A stretch of DNA of 64,000 nucleotides, taken from positions 62,001 to 126,000 of the forward strand of contig CAJYDM010000001.1 of assembly GCA_913757435.1 (NCBI GenBank), read 5' to 3'. Positions within the stretch are counted from its first letter, which is position 1. Every line of letters starts with the position of its first letter. A program made the translations under genes and the position numbers. The notes under the pieces are model-generated. The model saw nothing but the letters and a program-made list of their open reading frames with translations, was not told the DNA's origin and did no database searches. Origin of the DNA: Syntrophomonas sp. DTU019 (GTDB lineage Bacteria; Bacillota; Syntrophomonadia; Syntrophomonadales; Syntrophomonadaceae). This document shows, piece by piece, positions 1 through 8,615 of this stretch.

Positions 1-816
1 CATGGGATTCCGTTTGTGAGGCATGGCTGAAGAGCCCTTCTGCCCTTTGCGAAATGGCTCTTCCACCTCCAGTATCTCGGTTCGTTGCAGATTTCTGATC
101 TCGGTGGCTATCTTCTCCACAGAAGCCCCTATTACCGCCAGGATGTTCATAAAATGGGCGTGGCGGTCGCGCTGGATTACCTGTGTGGATACCGGGCAAG
201 GCTTTAAACCCACGGCTGCGCAGACATATTCCTCCACCTGCGGGTCTATGTGGGCAAAATTGCCCATAGCACCTGAAATAGCCCCGTAGGCGATATCCTC
301 TTCGGCCTGCTCCAACCTGGCTGCGGCTCGCCCCAAGTCGGAGTACCACAGAGCCATTTTCAGGCCAAAGGTGCTGGGTTCTCCATGCACTCCATGACTG
401 CGTCCCATGTTCAAAGTATATTTGTATTTGACCGCCTGACTGGCTATCACCTGCCGCAGCCCCACCAGTTTGGTCCTGATGATAGCTGCCGCATCTCGCA
501 TCTGCATGGCTAGTCCGGTATCGAGAATATCTGAGGAGGTCATGCCAAGATGTATATATTTAGAGGGTTCGCCCACATGTTCAGCCACATTGGTGAGAAA
601 GGCGATAACGTCATGATGGACTTCAGCTTCGATCTGCTCGATGCGCGCGGGATCATAAGCGGCTCTGGCTTTAATGGCCGCAAGCGCCTCAGCCGGGATA
701 TTGCCCAGTCTGGCCTGGGCCTCACAGGCAGCGATCTCGATCTTCAGCCAATTCTGCAGTTTGTTTTCCTGTGACCAGATGCGGCCCATTTCAGGAAGGG
801 TATAGCGATCAATCAT
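1..816 (-). CDS. purB: Adenylosuccinate lyase, 3' part missing (window edge)
   Basis: Catalyses the two fumarate-releasing steps of purine synthesis, SAICAR to AICAR and adenylosuccinate to AMP. 272 codons are present and the frame is still open at base 1. The N-terminus reads MIDRYTLPEMGRIW, the usual PurB opening. The segments EAEVHHDVIAF and KYIHLGMTSSDILDTG match conserved regions of the fumarase/aspartase superfamily. The superfamily signature GSSAMPHKRNP, the flexible catalytic loop with the essential serine, lies at the left edge (bases about 3-36). The ATG at 816 lies 13 bases past the purE stop, so the two are one transcription unit under the upstream riboswitch. About 160 residues should lie outside the window. 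Confidence 0.97.
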   Translation of the reverse strand, partial: MIDRYTLPEMGRIWSQENKLQNWLKIEIAACEAQARLGNIPAEALAAIKARAAYDPARIEQIEAEVHHDVIAFLTNVAEHVGEPSKYIHLGMTSSDILDTGLAMQMRDAAAIIRTKLVGLRQVIASQAVKYKYTLNMGRSHGVHGEPSTFGLKMALWYSDLGRAAARLEQAEEDIAYGAISGAMGNFAHIDPQVEEYVCAAVGLKPCPVSTQVIQRDRHAHFMNILAVIGASVEKIATEIRNLQRTEILEVEEPFRKGQKGSSAMPHKRNPM

Positions 817-829
817 CTATTATATCTCC

Positions 830-1339
830 TCAGCCTTCAAGGTAGGCTTTAATTCCCAGCTGGTTGAGCTTACGGTCTTTGTTGAGTACTGCCTTCGCCA
901 TCTCACGGCGGTAGTCCTGCAGGGCCTGGCGCAATGCGGCGTTTTCCATAGCCAGCATCTGTACCGCCAATAAAGCCGCATTGGCACTGCCGTTGATGGC
1001 CACGGTAGCCACTGGAATGCCCCGAGGCATCTGCACGATAGCATAGAGGGCATCAACCCCTGCCAAAGCACCACTCTGGATCGGCACCCCAATAACCGGC
1101 AGAAGAGTTGAGGCCGCAATAACACCGGGCAGATGGGCAGCACCACCGGCTCCGGCGATTATGACTTCCAGGCCTCGATCGATGGCGGAATTAGCATAAC
1201 GGAAGGTTTCCTCAGGCAAACGGTGCGCCGAGCAAATGGTGATTTCATAATCAACCCCGAACTGACTAAGGATCTCGGCTGCATCTTTCATGATTGCCAG
1301 ATCAGAATCACTGCCCATAATTATTCCTACTTTAGGCAT
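830..1339 (-). CDS. purE: N5-carboxyaminoimidazole ribonucleotide mutase
   Basis: Class I PurE, 169 aa, moves the carboxylate of N5-CAIR to give CAIR in de novo purine synthesis. The start MPKVGIIMGSDSDL contains the phosphate-binding GSDSD motif. SAHRLPEET carries the catalytic histidine of the family, followed by AGAGGAAHLPGV and GVPIQSGALAG. The length is typical. An AAAGGAGG ribosome site sits just before the ATG at 1339. It heads the purE-purB operon and follows a ykkC-type riboswitch with a terminator hairpin, so it is expected to be controlled by transcription attenuation. No purK is visible in the window. Confidence 0.98.
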   Translation of the reverse strand: MPKVGIIMGSDSDLAIMKDAAEILSQFGVDYEITICSAHRLPEETFRYANSAIDRGLEVIIAGAGGAAHLPGVIAASTLLPVIGVPIQSGALAGVDALYAIVQMPRGIPVATVAINGSANAALLAVQMLAMENAALRQALQDYRREMAKAVLNKDRKLNQLGIKAYLEG

Positions 1340-1365
1340 TAAAAAGCCTCCTTTTCTGACAGCTT

Positions 1366-1423
1366 ATACAAAAAATAGAATACCCAGACGAACCGTTTCG
1401 TAACCGAAACCTGTCCGCCTGGG
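1366..1423 (-). terminator. Riboswitch expression platform: intrinsic terminator before purE
   Basis: On the minus strand CCCAGGCG (1416-1423) pairs with CGTCTGGG (1383-1390), one G-U pair included. An inner GTTTCG/CGAAAC stem lies within, and a U-rich stretch follows towards 1366. It lies between the aptamer and the purE ribosome site, as expected for a riboswitch that stops transcription in one ligand state. Confidence 0.8.
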
Positions 1424-1530
1424 CTTTTATCCCTATACGGTGTAGTGCCTTTAGCACCTGTACCACTCGGACCTGTCCATCCCTTTATGATGCGGAACCC
1501 TAGGCACACTTTCGCATTTTTTCGCCATAT
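1424..1530 (-). promoter_or_regulatory. ykkC-family riboswitch aptamer, probably PRPP class (subtype 2b)
   Basis: Read on the minus strand, this 5' leader holds the ykkC hallmarks in order: CCTAGGGTTCCG (complement of 1493-1504), GGTCCGAG (1466-1473), then GGGATAAAAGCCC next to the terminator. ykkC RNAs divide into guanidine-I, ppGpp and PRPP classes. PRPP-class members sit before purine synthesis genes, and here the downstream genes are purE and purB, so PRPP is the likely ligand. The family is read from the motifs; the ligand is inferred from gene context. Confidence 0.75.
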
Positions 1531-1544
1531 TTTATTACAATTTG

Positions 1545-1573
1545 ATATTAGCAGAGCTGGTTAATAGTGTCAA
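1545..1573 (-). promoter_or_regulatory. Sigma-A type promoter for the purE-purB riboswitch transcript
   Basis: Minus strand TTGACA (1568-1573), a 17-base spacer, then TAATAT (1545-1550). Transcription would start near 1538, just before the aptamer. Confidence 0.8.
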
Positions 1574-1614
1574 CCAACCCTTCCACTGGTTGGCTGCAAT
1601 TTTAACAGGCAGAC

Positions 1615-1806
1615 TCAGGCTGTAAAATCGCGGTTCACTTCTAACAAACGCTCCTTCAACTCCTGGATCTGCTGCTGCAGGAAAAAGGCTTCAGCTCCAA
1701 TCTCTTGACTGCTTTGTAGACGCAAAGCTTCGAAGTCGACTTCCTGTTCGATATCATTTAGTTGACTGACCAGACTATTCACCAGTTCCTTGATCAGGTC
1801 GTTCAT
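1615..1806 (-). CDS. Small hypothetical protein, predicted coiled coil
   Basis: 63 aa, no family recognised. It starts at the ATG at 1806 because GAGGGG sits at the right distance upstream; the frame is open further upstream but has no ribosome site there. The sequence is hydrophilic and Gln/Glu/Leu rich with heptad-like spacing (LVSQLNDIEQEV, FLQQQIQELKERLLEV), so a helical coiled coil is likely. It lies upstream of the pur promoter on the same strand. No function can be assigned. Confidence 0.5.
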   Translation of the reverse strand: MNDLIKELVNSLVSQLNDIEQEVDFEALRLQSSQEIGAEAFFLQQQIQELKERLLEVNRDFTA

Positions 1807-1902
1807 ATAAGCCCCTCTATTCTGCGGTTGATCAAACGCCATCTTATTGGTAGATTATTGCCTCTCAGGTTAAGGGGTTATACTAATGGAGCCGGATTAT
1901 TT

Positions 1903-2070
1903 TCAGGCAGAGTATGTGGTTGTGGTCATTCCCAACCGGAGGCTGACATGGTTATGGTACTCTATGATAAACGCTTGAAGCAGACCTTGAACGCAGACTT
2001 TGATAATTGCCCTGACTTCAGCAGGAATACTCGGGGGGTTAGGTTGAACTATAACCTTGGGAGTATCCAT
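1903..2070 (-). CDS. Possible small hypothetical protein
   Basis: 55 codons from an ATG at 2070. The sequence (PKVIVQPNPPSIPAEV, then an apparent amphipathic helix) looks protein-like, but the ribosome site is weak and no family is recognised. It is divergent from the LtaS-like gene and lies 96 bases upstream of the small coiled-coil gene. It could be chance. Confidence 0.3.
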   Translation of the reverse strand: MDTPKVIVQPNPPSIPAEVRAIIKVCVQGLLQAFIIEYHNHVSLRLGMTTTTYSA

Positions 2071-2137
2071 TAAATAGCATCCCGCTCTGTGGGAACAGAT
2101 AATCTTGATAATGCGCTCAACTAGAGGAGAATACACA

Positions 2138-4180
2138 GTGAATGCTGCTCTTTTGCTATTGTTTCCGTTGGTTACGGTATTTCTGACAGAAATACTCAGT
2201 CGTGGCGGTCTGAACCATATGCAAGTGTGGATAACTGAACATCATACCCAGTTCATCGTCAGCTATGCAATTGCATTTGGGCTGATTAATATCTTTTATA
2301 TACTGCCACGAAGATTCTATGGTGCGGTTGGCGTCGTTATCACAGCCTTATTATCTGTAGCCGCTTTTATCAGCCGTCAGAAGCTTCTTTTCAGAGGAGA
2401 ACCCCTGCTGCCCTGGGACTTCATAATCAGCAAAGAAGCATTGAATATCACCAAAAGCGCTTCCTTATTGGAGCTGATGCCAGCTGGATTATGGTTGGGG
2501 ATAAGTCTGCTGGCGGTGGTTGTCATCGCTGGGTTCCTGTTGTTGCCCAGAGAAAATTATCGTTTTGTTGATAAAGTCTCAACAGCTTTGCTCAGCTTGT
2601 TACTATTCGTAACCATAATTCAGTCTGCAACAACGGGAAAAGCATTTTCACTGAATGTAATCGATTGGAACCAGACAGCCCACTATGAAGAAAATGGTTT
2701 AATACTTGGCACTATACTTAATGCAAAGTGCCTCGGTCTTCAAGAGCCGGTATGCTATCAAGCAGAGACTATCGAGAGTATTTTAACGCAGTGCGCTCCT
2801 GCCTATAGTGTGGATCCAGACTTTACTCCCAATATTATTATTGTCATGAGTGAAGCATTTTGGGATCCCACAGTGCTTCAGGGCGTGGAATTCAGTGAAG
2901 ATCCGCTGCCCTATTTTCATTCCCTCAAGCAAAAGCATAGCAACGGTGTAATGCTTGTTCCAGTTTATGGAGGAGGCACCGCCAATACTGAATTTGAAAT
3001 CCTGACCGGATTCTCCACCCGTTTCCTTCCCCAGGGGATCGTTCCTTATGTTCAGTTTGTAAACAAACCGCTGGAAGCTCTGCCCGCAATTCTGACACGG
3101 CAGGGATACGAAGCTACTGCAATTCACACCTACAATGATTGGTTTTATCGTCGCAACATCGTATATCGGAATCTGGGCTTTGACAGATATATAAGTAAAA
3201 ACTCCTTTAACAATCCCGAATATAGCGGTTACTATATTCGGGATACCGAGCTATCTCAAAAAATACTTCAGGTTTTGCGCTGTACTTCCAAACCCGATTT
3301 TGTTTTTGCCGTGTCCATGCAGGCCCACGGCCCATATTCCAATGAAGAAAACCCTGAAGCAGTCATAAAAGTGGAAGGCAGGTTGAGGAACGCAGAAACC
3401 CGAAATATTCTCGAGAACTACACTAATATCATTCATGACGTTGATAAGTCTTTAAAACTGTTGATAGAAGAACTAAAACTCATTGATGAGCCTACCGTAG
3501 TGGTATTCTTGGGAGATCACTTACCAATGCTGGGAAATGAATTTGATGTTTATAGAGAGGCTGGTTACTTTGAAAATGAGGATAGTTATGCAGATTATCT
3601 GAACAAATACAGTGTCCCGATTTTAATTTGGGACAACTTCTCCACTGCCAGAGAGGACTTAAGATTGTCTTCCAACTTCCTGGGTTCTTACATATTGGCC
3701 CATACCATGAAAACAGGCAGCCCTTTGACTGATTTCGTGTGGACTTTACAGAACAAAGGCTGTAGTGTGATTGCAGCTCCTCAATATTTCTATCATGAGA
3801 GGATTAATGAAGAGGAGTTGACCCAATATGCACTGCTGCAATATGATTTCCTGGCGGGCAACGAATATGCCTATCTTTTCAATCCGTTTTACCGGCCCGG
3901 GGAAAACCTTCGTTTTGCTTTGGATCGTGGCCCAGTTGTTATAGACCAGGCATTATGGCCGGGGGATAATATGATTGAGGTAATAGGTATGGAATACTCC
4001 CATAATCATAAAGTATATGTCAATGACATCCCAGTTGACACCGATTTTGTCAATGACACCGTACTCAAAGCCACTCTTCCGGTCTCAGAATTGGATGATT
4101 TGGAAACCATCGCTGTTCAGGTTAAATTGATCGATAATATGAACAACATTATAGCCGAATCGAACCCATATTATATCTAG
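2138..4180 (+). CDS. LtaS-family membrane sulfatase-like phosphoglycerol transferase
   Basis: About 680 aa. Starts at GTG 2138, seven bases after AGAGGAGA; an upstream in-frame ATG lacks a ribosome site. Five or so hydrophobic segments fill residues 1-170, followed by an extracellular alkaline-phosphatase/sulfatase fold. PNIIIVMSEAFWD carries the metal-binding Glu. GGGTANTEFEILTG places a Thr near residue 281 where LtaS has its catalytic threonine. VVVFLGDHLPMLG carries the C-terminal Asp-His metal ligands. Known family members polymerise glycerol phosphate for lipoteichoic acid or modify surface glycans. The roughly 130 residues after the sulfatase core are not typical of LtaS, so the exact substrate is uncertain. 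Confidence 0.85.
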   Translation: MNAALLLLFPLVTVFLTEILSRGGLNHMQVWITEHHTQFIVSYAIAFGLINIFYILPRRFYGAVGVVITALLSVAAFISRQKLLFRGEPLLPWDFIISKEALNITKSASLLELMPAGLWLGISLLAVVVIAGFLLLPRENYRFVDKVSTALLSLLLFVTIIQSATTGKAFSLNVIDWNQTAHYEENGLILGTILNAKCLGLQEPVCYQAETIESILTQCAPAYSVDPDFTPNIIIVMSEAFWDPTVLQGVEFSEDPLPYFHSLKQKHSNGVMLVPVYGGGTANTEFEILTGFSTRFLPQGIVPYVQFVNKPLEALPAILTRQGYEATAIHTYNDWFYRRNIVYRNLGFDRYISKNSFNNPEYSGYYIRDTELSQKILQVLRCTSKPDFVFAVSMQAHGPYSNEENPEAVIKVEGRLRNAETRNILENYTNIIHDVDKSLKLLIEELKLIDEPTVVVFLGDHLPMLGNEFDVYREAGYFENEDSYADYLNKYSVPILIWDNFSTAREDLRLSSNFLGSYILAHTMKTGSPLTDFVWTLQNKGCSVIAAPQYFYHERINEEELTQYALLQYDFLAGNEYAYLFNPFYRPGENLRFALDRGPVVIDQALWPGDNMIEVIGMEYSHNHKVYVNDIPVDTDFVNDTVLKATLPVSELDDLETIAVQVKLIDNMNNIIAESNPYYI

Positions 4181-4253
4181 GTGCATCACCTTTTGTCTAG
4201 ATACTTCTGGATACTCATGACATTGCCAAGTGGTTTTCGCCCCCTTAATGCAC

Positions 4254-5075
4254 TTAACGAACCATCTCTTGTAAAGATTCCTTATTGGCCGAGGCATAGG
4301 TCAGCAGGCCGCCTTTATCGCGGCCGTCATACGGATAAGTGGCATAGCTCATCTCCAGAATACCGAAGGGATAGTCACCCCGGTGCTGGTTAAGGGTTTC
4401 GATCATCTTGCGCATGATTACTCTGGTTCCTGACTGATCCGAAAAGGGGCATAGAACCACCAATCGGTTTTCAGCCCCGATGAGTATATCGGTTTCCCTA
4501 AATAGCGGGCGCAAAGCATCGTAACAAAGATTCATCATTTCCTGAGGATCATACTGAGAATTACGGCTGGCCTCATCAGCGTCCAGAGAGAGCTGAATAA
4601 TGGAAAAAGGGTAATTGCCTCGCCTGGCCCGGGCGATTTCGAAGTTTATAAGCCGATTCATGTCCAATTGGATGGTGTCAGGATATTGAGGCTCGGATGG
4701 CACTGGAAAAAGGCTTAAGAGCCGCTTGACGCGCTGGCATAAAGCTTCTTCCTGAAGCGGTTTTAAATAATAGTCATCAATATCTTGCTTAAACAAACGC
4801 ATCACATCTTCAGAGCGCGGCGAGGCGGAAATCACCATGATGGGGATGCGGTATTGAGTTGCCCTTCGACGTATCTCCTGAATTATCGGGACCACCCGTT
4901 CGTCACCCAGACTATGGTCCAAAATATATAAGGACTGTTTTTCGACTTTAACCGCCATGTGGTGCAAATCTCTCCAGGACGCCACACAAATCAGCTGATA
5001 TCCCCGGTTTTTCAAAGCCTCACCAACCAACAGCCGGCTGGCTGAAGAGGGACTGACAACAATTATGTTCAACAT
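4254..5075 (-). CDS. Response-regulator-like protein with degenerate GGDEF domain
   Basis: 273 aa. The ATG at 5075 is chosen because AGGTGGG lies just before it; an earlier GTG is inside that ribosome site. Residues 1-120 form a receiver domain with the phospho-acceptor Asp in LYILDHSLGD, the switch Ser in VISASP and the Lys in YYLKPLQ. The acidic pair that binds magnesium in normal receivers is replaced by Ser-Pro (IIVVSPSSAS). The C-terminal half resembles a diguanylate cyclase fold, but the GGDEF site reads GAENR, so cyclase activity is unlikely. It probably acts by binding partners. No kinase gene is adjacent. Confidence 0.75.
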   Translation of the reverse strand: MLNIIVVSPSSASRLLVGEALKNRGYQLICVASWRDLHHMAVKVEKQSLYILDHSLGDERVVPIIQEIRRRATQYRIPIMVISASPRSEDVMRLFKQDIDDYYLKPLQEEALCQRVKRLLSLFPVPSEPQYPDTIQLDMNRLINFEIARARRGNYPFSIIQLSLDADEASRNSQYDPQEMMNLCYDALRPLFRETDILIGAENRLVVLCPFSDQSGTRVIMRKMIETLNQHRGDYPFGILEMSYATYPYDGRDKGGLLTYASANKESLQEMVR

Positions 5076-5305
5076 CTGACCCACCTCATCGTATGCTACT
5101 TCAATTATCGAGAGTTAAGCAGCAAACATTTATGATCAATTGGGAATTTCGACTCTTGCTATCAACAGGACTGAATTTTTGTATTTAATTGCTGCAGCCT
5201 TGCCATACTGTTCCAATAGGAGGAATAATCTGTATATAGCGGTGTAAACCATGTTAAAATGTATTCAACTGGTAAGCAAATTAAAATAAAGGAAGGTGAT
5301 TAGTA

Positions 5306-5680
5306 ATGTGGCAGGAGTTTAAGGATTTCGCCATGAAGGGAAATGTCCTCGACCTGGCGGTGGCGGTGATTATCGGAGGTGCTTTTGGCAAAATTGTAAC
5401 CTCACTGGTCAATGACCTGATCATGCCACTGGTTGGTCTGGTGATGGGCGGCCTGAATTTTTCCGAGCTGCACCTACAGATGGGCAGCGCAGTGGTAAAA
5501 TATGGAGCTTTTATTCAAAGTGTAGTGGACTTCCTGATCATCGCCTTCAGCATATTCTTGATTGTAAAAGCTGCCAACAGCCGCAAGAAAAAGGAAGCTC
5601 CGGCTCCCGAAGAAGCCCCTGTGCCCAGTGATGAAGTGCTGCTTTTGGCAGAAATCCGTGATCTCCTGAAATCCCGATAA
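5306..5680 (+). CDS. mscL: Large-conductance mechanosensitive channel
   Basis: 124 aa, typical MscL length, forming a pentameric membrane valve that opens on hypo-osmotic shock. The N-terminal amphipathic helix [20 protein letters not shown] and the first membrane helix with [20 protein letters not shown] are diagnostic. The second helix is [19 protein letters not shown], followed by a charged RKKKEAP linker and the cytoplasmic helix [22 protein letters not shown] precedes the ATG. It stands alone and is divergent from the receiver-domain gene. Confidence 0.98.
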   Translation: MWQEFKDFAMKGNVLDLAVAVIIGGAFGKIVTSLVNDLIMPLVGLVMGGLNFSELHLQMGSAVVKYGAFIQSVVDFLIIAFSIFLIVKAANSRKKKEAPAPEEAPVPSDEVLLLAEIRDLLKSR

Positions 5681-5865
5681 GTTCTTAAGTGAGTTCAGTA
5701 ACAGGTTGAGCGAACCTCGTAATTATGTTCAGGGCATTTCTTTTTAGCCTATTAGTTTTATGCGCTGGTTTGCCACACTTGAATCTGGATAGATTAGATC
5801 CCCGGCATACAATCCGCTTATATGGAAAAACTAAATCATGTACATTTCAAAAGGAGGTAGGCCGG

Positions 5866-6051
5866 ATGAATCGAATCATTATCAGTGCCGCGATATCACA
5901 TATCCGAAATGCCAGAGAGGAGATTGAAAAGCTGCCCAATCACCGCATGGACGCACAGACCAGGACAGAGATCAATCAGGTTTGTCAGTCCCTGGAAGAC
6001 ACCATCAGCCGCTGCCAGGACCTGTTCAGCCCTTCTCATATGCAGGATTAA
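5866..6051 (+). CDS. Small conserved-in-window protein, paralogue of 39559-40017 genes
   Basis: 61 aa, ATG at 5866 with a perfect AAAGGAGG site. No named family is recognised. It shares a pattern with two small genes at 39559 and 39847: AAISHIRNAREEIEKLP, then a short linker, then VCQSLEDTISRCQDLF. The common plan is an N-terminal helix containing H-I/V-x2-A-x2-E/G-I, a linker, and a C-terminal helix with two to three Cys in a C-x6-8-C arrangement. It is probably a two-helix hairpin. Monocistronic after mscL. Confidence 0.75.
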   Translation: MNRIIISAAISHIRNAREEIEKLPNHRMDAQTRTEINQVCQSLEDTISRCQDLFSPSHMQD

Positions 6052-6170
6052 TCGTTTCAGCCCTGCAGTTGGAGCATTCGCTTCAGCTGCTTTTTTCTGT
6101 CTGGGTATACCTACACATTATGCCCCCCTTGTTGATCCGGGGCCTTACCGTCAAAAGCACTGGTCTGCCA

Positions 6171-6206
6171 GAAAAAATGATGTGGTCAGGATTCTGGCCA
6201 CATCAT
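6171..6206 (-). terminator. Intrinsic terminator of the DUF4397 gene
   Basis: Minus strand ATGATGTGG / CCACATCAT (6177-6185 with 6198-6206), followed by TTTTTT from 6177 down to 6172. Confidence 0.8.
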
Positions 6207-6230
6207 CAACCTCGGCAACTATATAAAACG

Positions 6231-6938
6231 CTATTTACCATATTTAAAAACGATTTTTATCCCTGACTTGACTGTAGGGGAAGGTTTTACCACACTAACA
6301 GCGGGAATATCTGTCGTATTAACTTCCTCTACCACCGGCAATTCATCTTGTACGGAGAGGATTTCCAGAGCCGGTTCTCCCTCCAGCAGCCCGACCGCAT
6401 AAACAGTATATCCTCTGCCACTTCTGAAGAGTAAATTGTCCCGGGCCACAATAAGGTCACTATTAACGCTGGGTCTCAGCTGTACGCTATAAGTATCCGG
6501 GGATATACTGGAATAATCAGTAACCTCTTTATATGCTACATCGGCAATCACCCTGCTGTCGTTCAGAAATAGATCCAGTTCAGGTGAGTCTGGAGAAAGG
6601 TTCGCTAACCGCACCCTCGCTTCATTAGGCCCGATATCTGCAAATGGCAGTAAAACTTGCAGTAATTGGGCATCTGTTATTTGTCCTATTAAAGCCAAGG
6701 TTATGGCTTCGCTGGGGGGGAAATCCACTTGCATGTCTAGAATGGGATCGGTTCTGTCACCAGCAGGAAAGACCTGTATTCTGTTGCTGCCTGGTCCTAT
6801 GGGTATATATCGGCTCACATTTTTATAGGCCAGGTTTCCTTCCAGCAATTCCTCATTAACAAAAACATCGACATCACCAGCGCCGGGCAGGGCATGCAAG
6901 GCCCTCACGAATGAGTTTATGGTGGGAATATGAATCAC
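6231..6938 (-). CDS. DUF4397 domain protein, two domain repeats, no signal peptide
   Basis: 235 aa. The DUF4397 pattern occurs twice: FVRALHALPGAGDVDVFVN with AYKNVSRYIPIGPGSNRIQV (residues 10-60), and ARVRLANLSPDSPELDLFLN with AYKEVTDYSSISPDTYSVQL (about 107-160). These are beta-sandwich modules usually found on secreted or surface proteins, but no signal or membrane segment is seen here. The start is uncertain: GTG at 6938 is almost touching the AAAAGGAT ribosome site, and no better-spaced ATG lies before the domain. A terminator follows the gene. Function unknown. Confidence 0.8.
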   Translation of the reverse strand: MIHIPTINSFVRALHALPGAGDVDVFVNEELLEGNLAYKNVSRYIPIGPGSNRIQVFPAGDRTDPILDMQVDFPPSEAITLALIGQITDAQLLQVLLPFADIGPNEARVRLANLSPDSPELDLFLNDSRVIADVAYKEVTDYSSISPDTYSVQLRPSVNSDLIVARDNLLFRSGRGYTVYAVGLLEGEPALEILSVQDELPVVEEVNTTDIPAVSVVKPSPTVKSGIKIVFKYGK

Positions 6939-7026
6939 ATCCTTTTAATTTGTTTGTTAAAAGGTATTCACAAAGGGCTGCAAACTTGCTTCAATGATCA
7001 AAAATATCAATTCCAAAGAAAAGGAC

Positions 7027-7045
7027 GGGGACGGTAACCGTCCCC
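7027..7045. repeat. Perfect GGGGACGGT palindrome after guaA
   Basis: GGGGACGGT-A-ACCGTCCCC is a perfect 9-bp inverted repeat 28 bases past the guaA stop. On the minus strand a T-rich tract follows (GTCCTTTTCTTTGG), so it may terminate hpt-guaA. It also resembles the REP-like GGGGAC palindromes dispersed in many Clostridia. Confidence 0.6.
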
Positions 7046-7072
7046 TCTGTGCCAATGTGCCTTGCTTTTAAT

Positions 7073-8605
7073 CTATTCCCACTCAATAGTCCCGGGAGGT
7101 TTGGAGGTGATGTCATAGGCCACCCGGTTAATGCCCTGCACCTCATTGACTATACGGCGGGACATGGTATCCAGGAGCTCATAGGGCAGCCGGGCCCACT
7201 CCGCGGTCATGGCGTCATCACTGACCACAGCGCGTATGATGATGGGATGGGCATAGGTGCGTTCATCGCCCATTACGCCTACACTGCGCACCGGCGGCAG
7301 GACTGCAAAAGCCTGCCATATCTCCCGGTCCAGGCCAGCCTTGCTGATCTCTTCGCGAACTATGGCATCAGCCTCTTTCAACATGGTCAGTTTGTCCTCA
7401 GTGATTTCCTCTAAGACCCTTACGCCCAATCCTGGCCCTGGAAAAGGCTGGCGCCACAGAATATGGCTGGGAATACCCAACTCTTCTCCTAAAAGGCGCA
7501 CCTCATCTTTGAATAGGGGGCGCAACGGTTCCAGCAGTTCGAAGTCCATATCTTCAGGTAGTCCCCCTACATTGTGATGGCTCTTGATGGTATCAGCGAT
7601 GTGGGTACCGCTCTCAATGACGTCGGGATAAATGGTGCCCTGCACCAGGTATTGTATATCACCCAGTTTGGCCTTTTCTTCTTCAAAAACCCTTATGAAC
7701 TCCTCGCCGATGATTTTGCGCTTCCTCTCAGGTTCGGTAACCCCGGACAGTCTTCTTAAGAACCTCTCCCGGGCATCAGCGAAAATCAAGTTCATGTGCA
7801 TCTGGCCTTTGAAGGTGTTTATAACTTGTTCAGGCTCATCTTTGCGCAGCAGTCCGTTGTCCACGAAAACACATACCAGTTGGTCCCCCACCGCCCGATG
7901 TACCAGGACTGCCGCCACGGAGGAATCAACCCCGCCGCTCAAAGCGCATAACACCTTTTTGGAACCCACTTTGGCCTTGATATCGGCCACACTCTCGGCG
8001 ATGAAGTCGCTCAATTTCCAATCCCCTTTTAAGCCGCACACTTCGTAAAGGAAATTACGCAGTATATCCAATCCATATGCGGTGTGCTTGACCTCAGGAT
8101 GAAACTGCACTCCATACAGTTTTTTATCCTTATGACACATAGCTGCTATCGGACAGTTGGAAGTTGCGGCGGTTTGCACAAATCCCTGCGGGAGTACATG
8201 TACTGCATCACCGTGGCTCATCCACACCTGCATGTCCTGCGGCACACCGGAAAACAACAGGTCATCTCGAGTCACTGTCAATTGAGCGCGGCCATATTCG
8301 CGGTGTTTCCCGCCCTTGACCACTCCCTCCAGGGCATGGGCCAACAGCTGCATACCGTAGCATATTCCCAAAACCGGAATATTCATCTCAAAAATACGAT
8401 GGTCACAGGCCGGGGCATTTTCCACATGAACACTAGCAGGTCCACCGGTGAGGATTATCCCTTGCGGGTTCTTCTCCACCACTTCCTCATAACTGATGTC
8501 ATAAGGAAATATCTCACAATAAACCGACAGCTCACGCACCCGGCGAGCTATGAGCTGACTGTATTGCCCGCCGAAATCCAATACCAGAACCATTTCTCTT
8601 TCCAT
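7073..8605 (-). CDS. guaA: GMP synthase (glutamine-hydrolysing)
   Basis: 510 aa, normal length, makes GMP from XMP, ATP and glutamine. The N-terminal class I glutamine amidotransferase has ILTGGPASV, the nucleophile Cys82 in GICYGMQLL and the His/Glu pair in FHPEV. The ATP pyrophosphatase domain has the P-loop-like [11 protein letters not shown]. The C-terminal dimerisation domain ends KPPGTIEWE, the typical GuaA ending. GGGGTG precedes the ATG. It starts 10 bases after the hpt stop, so hpt-guaA is a purine salvage and interconversion operon read from the promoter at 9182-9211. Confidence 0.99.
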   Translation of the reverse strand: MEREMVLVLDFGGQYSQLIARRVRELSVYCEIFPYDISYEEVVEKNPQGIILTGGPASVHVENAPACDHRIFEMNIPVLGICYGMQLLAHALEGVVKGGKHREYGRAQLTVTRDDLLFSGVPQDMQVWMSHGDAVHVLPQGFVQTAATSNCPIAAMCHKDKKLYGVQFHPEVKHTAYGLDILRNFLYEVCGLKGDWKLSDFIAESVADIKAKVGSKKVLCALSGGVDSSVAAVLVHRAVGDQLVCVFVDNGLLRKDEPEQVINTFKGQMHMNLIFADARERFLRRLSGVTEPERKRKIIGEEFIRVFEEEKAKLGDIQYLVQGTIYPDVIESGTHIADTIKSHHNVGGLPEDMDFELLEPLRPLFKDEVRLLGEELGIPSHILWRQPFPGPGLGVRVLEEITEDKLTMLKEADAIVREEISKAGLDREIWQAFAVLPPVRSVGVMGDERTYAHPIIIRAVVSDDAMTAEWARLPYELLDTMSRRIVNEVQGINRVAYDITSKPPGTIEWE

Positions 8606-8615
8606 TATTGCACCC

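Noticed and set aside
23-289. Plus-strand frame over the purB fragment
   Set aside because: Antisense to a well-supported adenylosuccinate lyase coding sequence.
1762-2073. Plus-strand frame over 1.8-2.1 kb
   Set aside because: Lies antisense to the better small minus-strand frames, has no ribosome site and no protein-like pattern.
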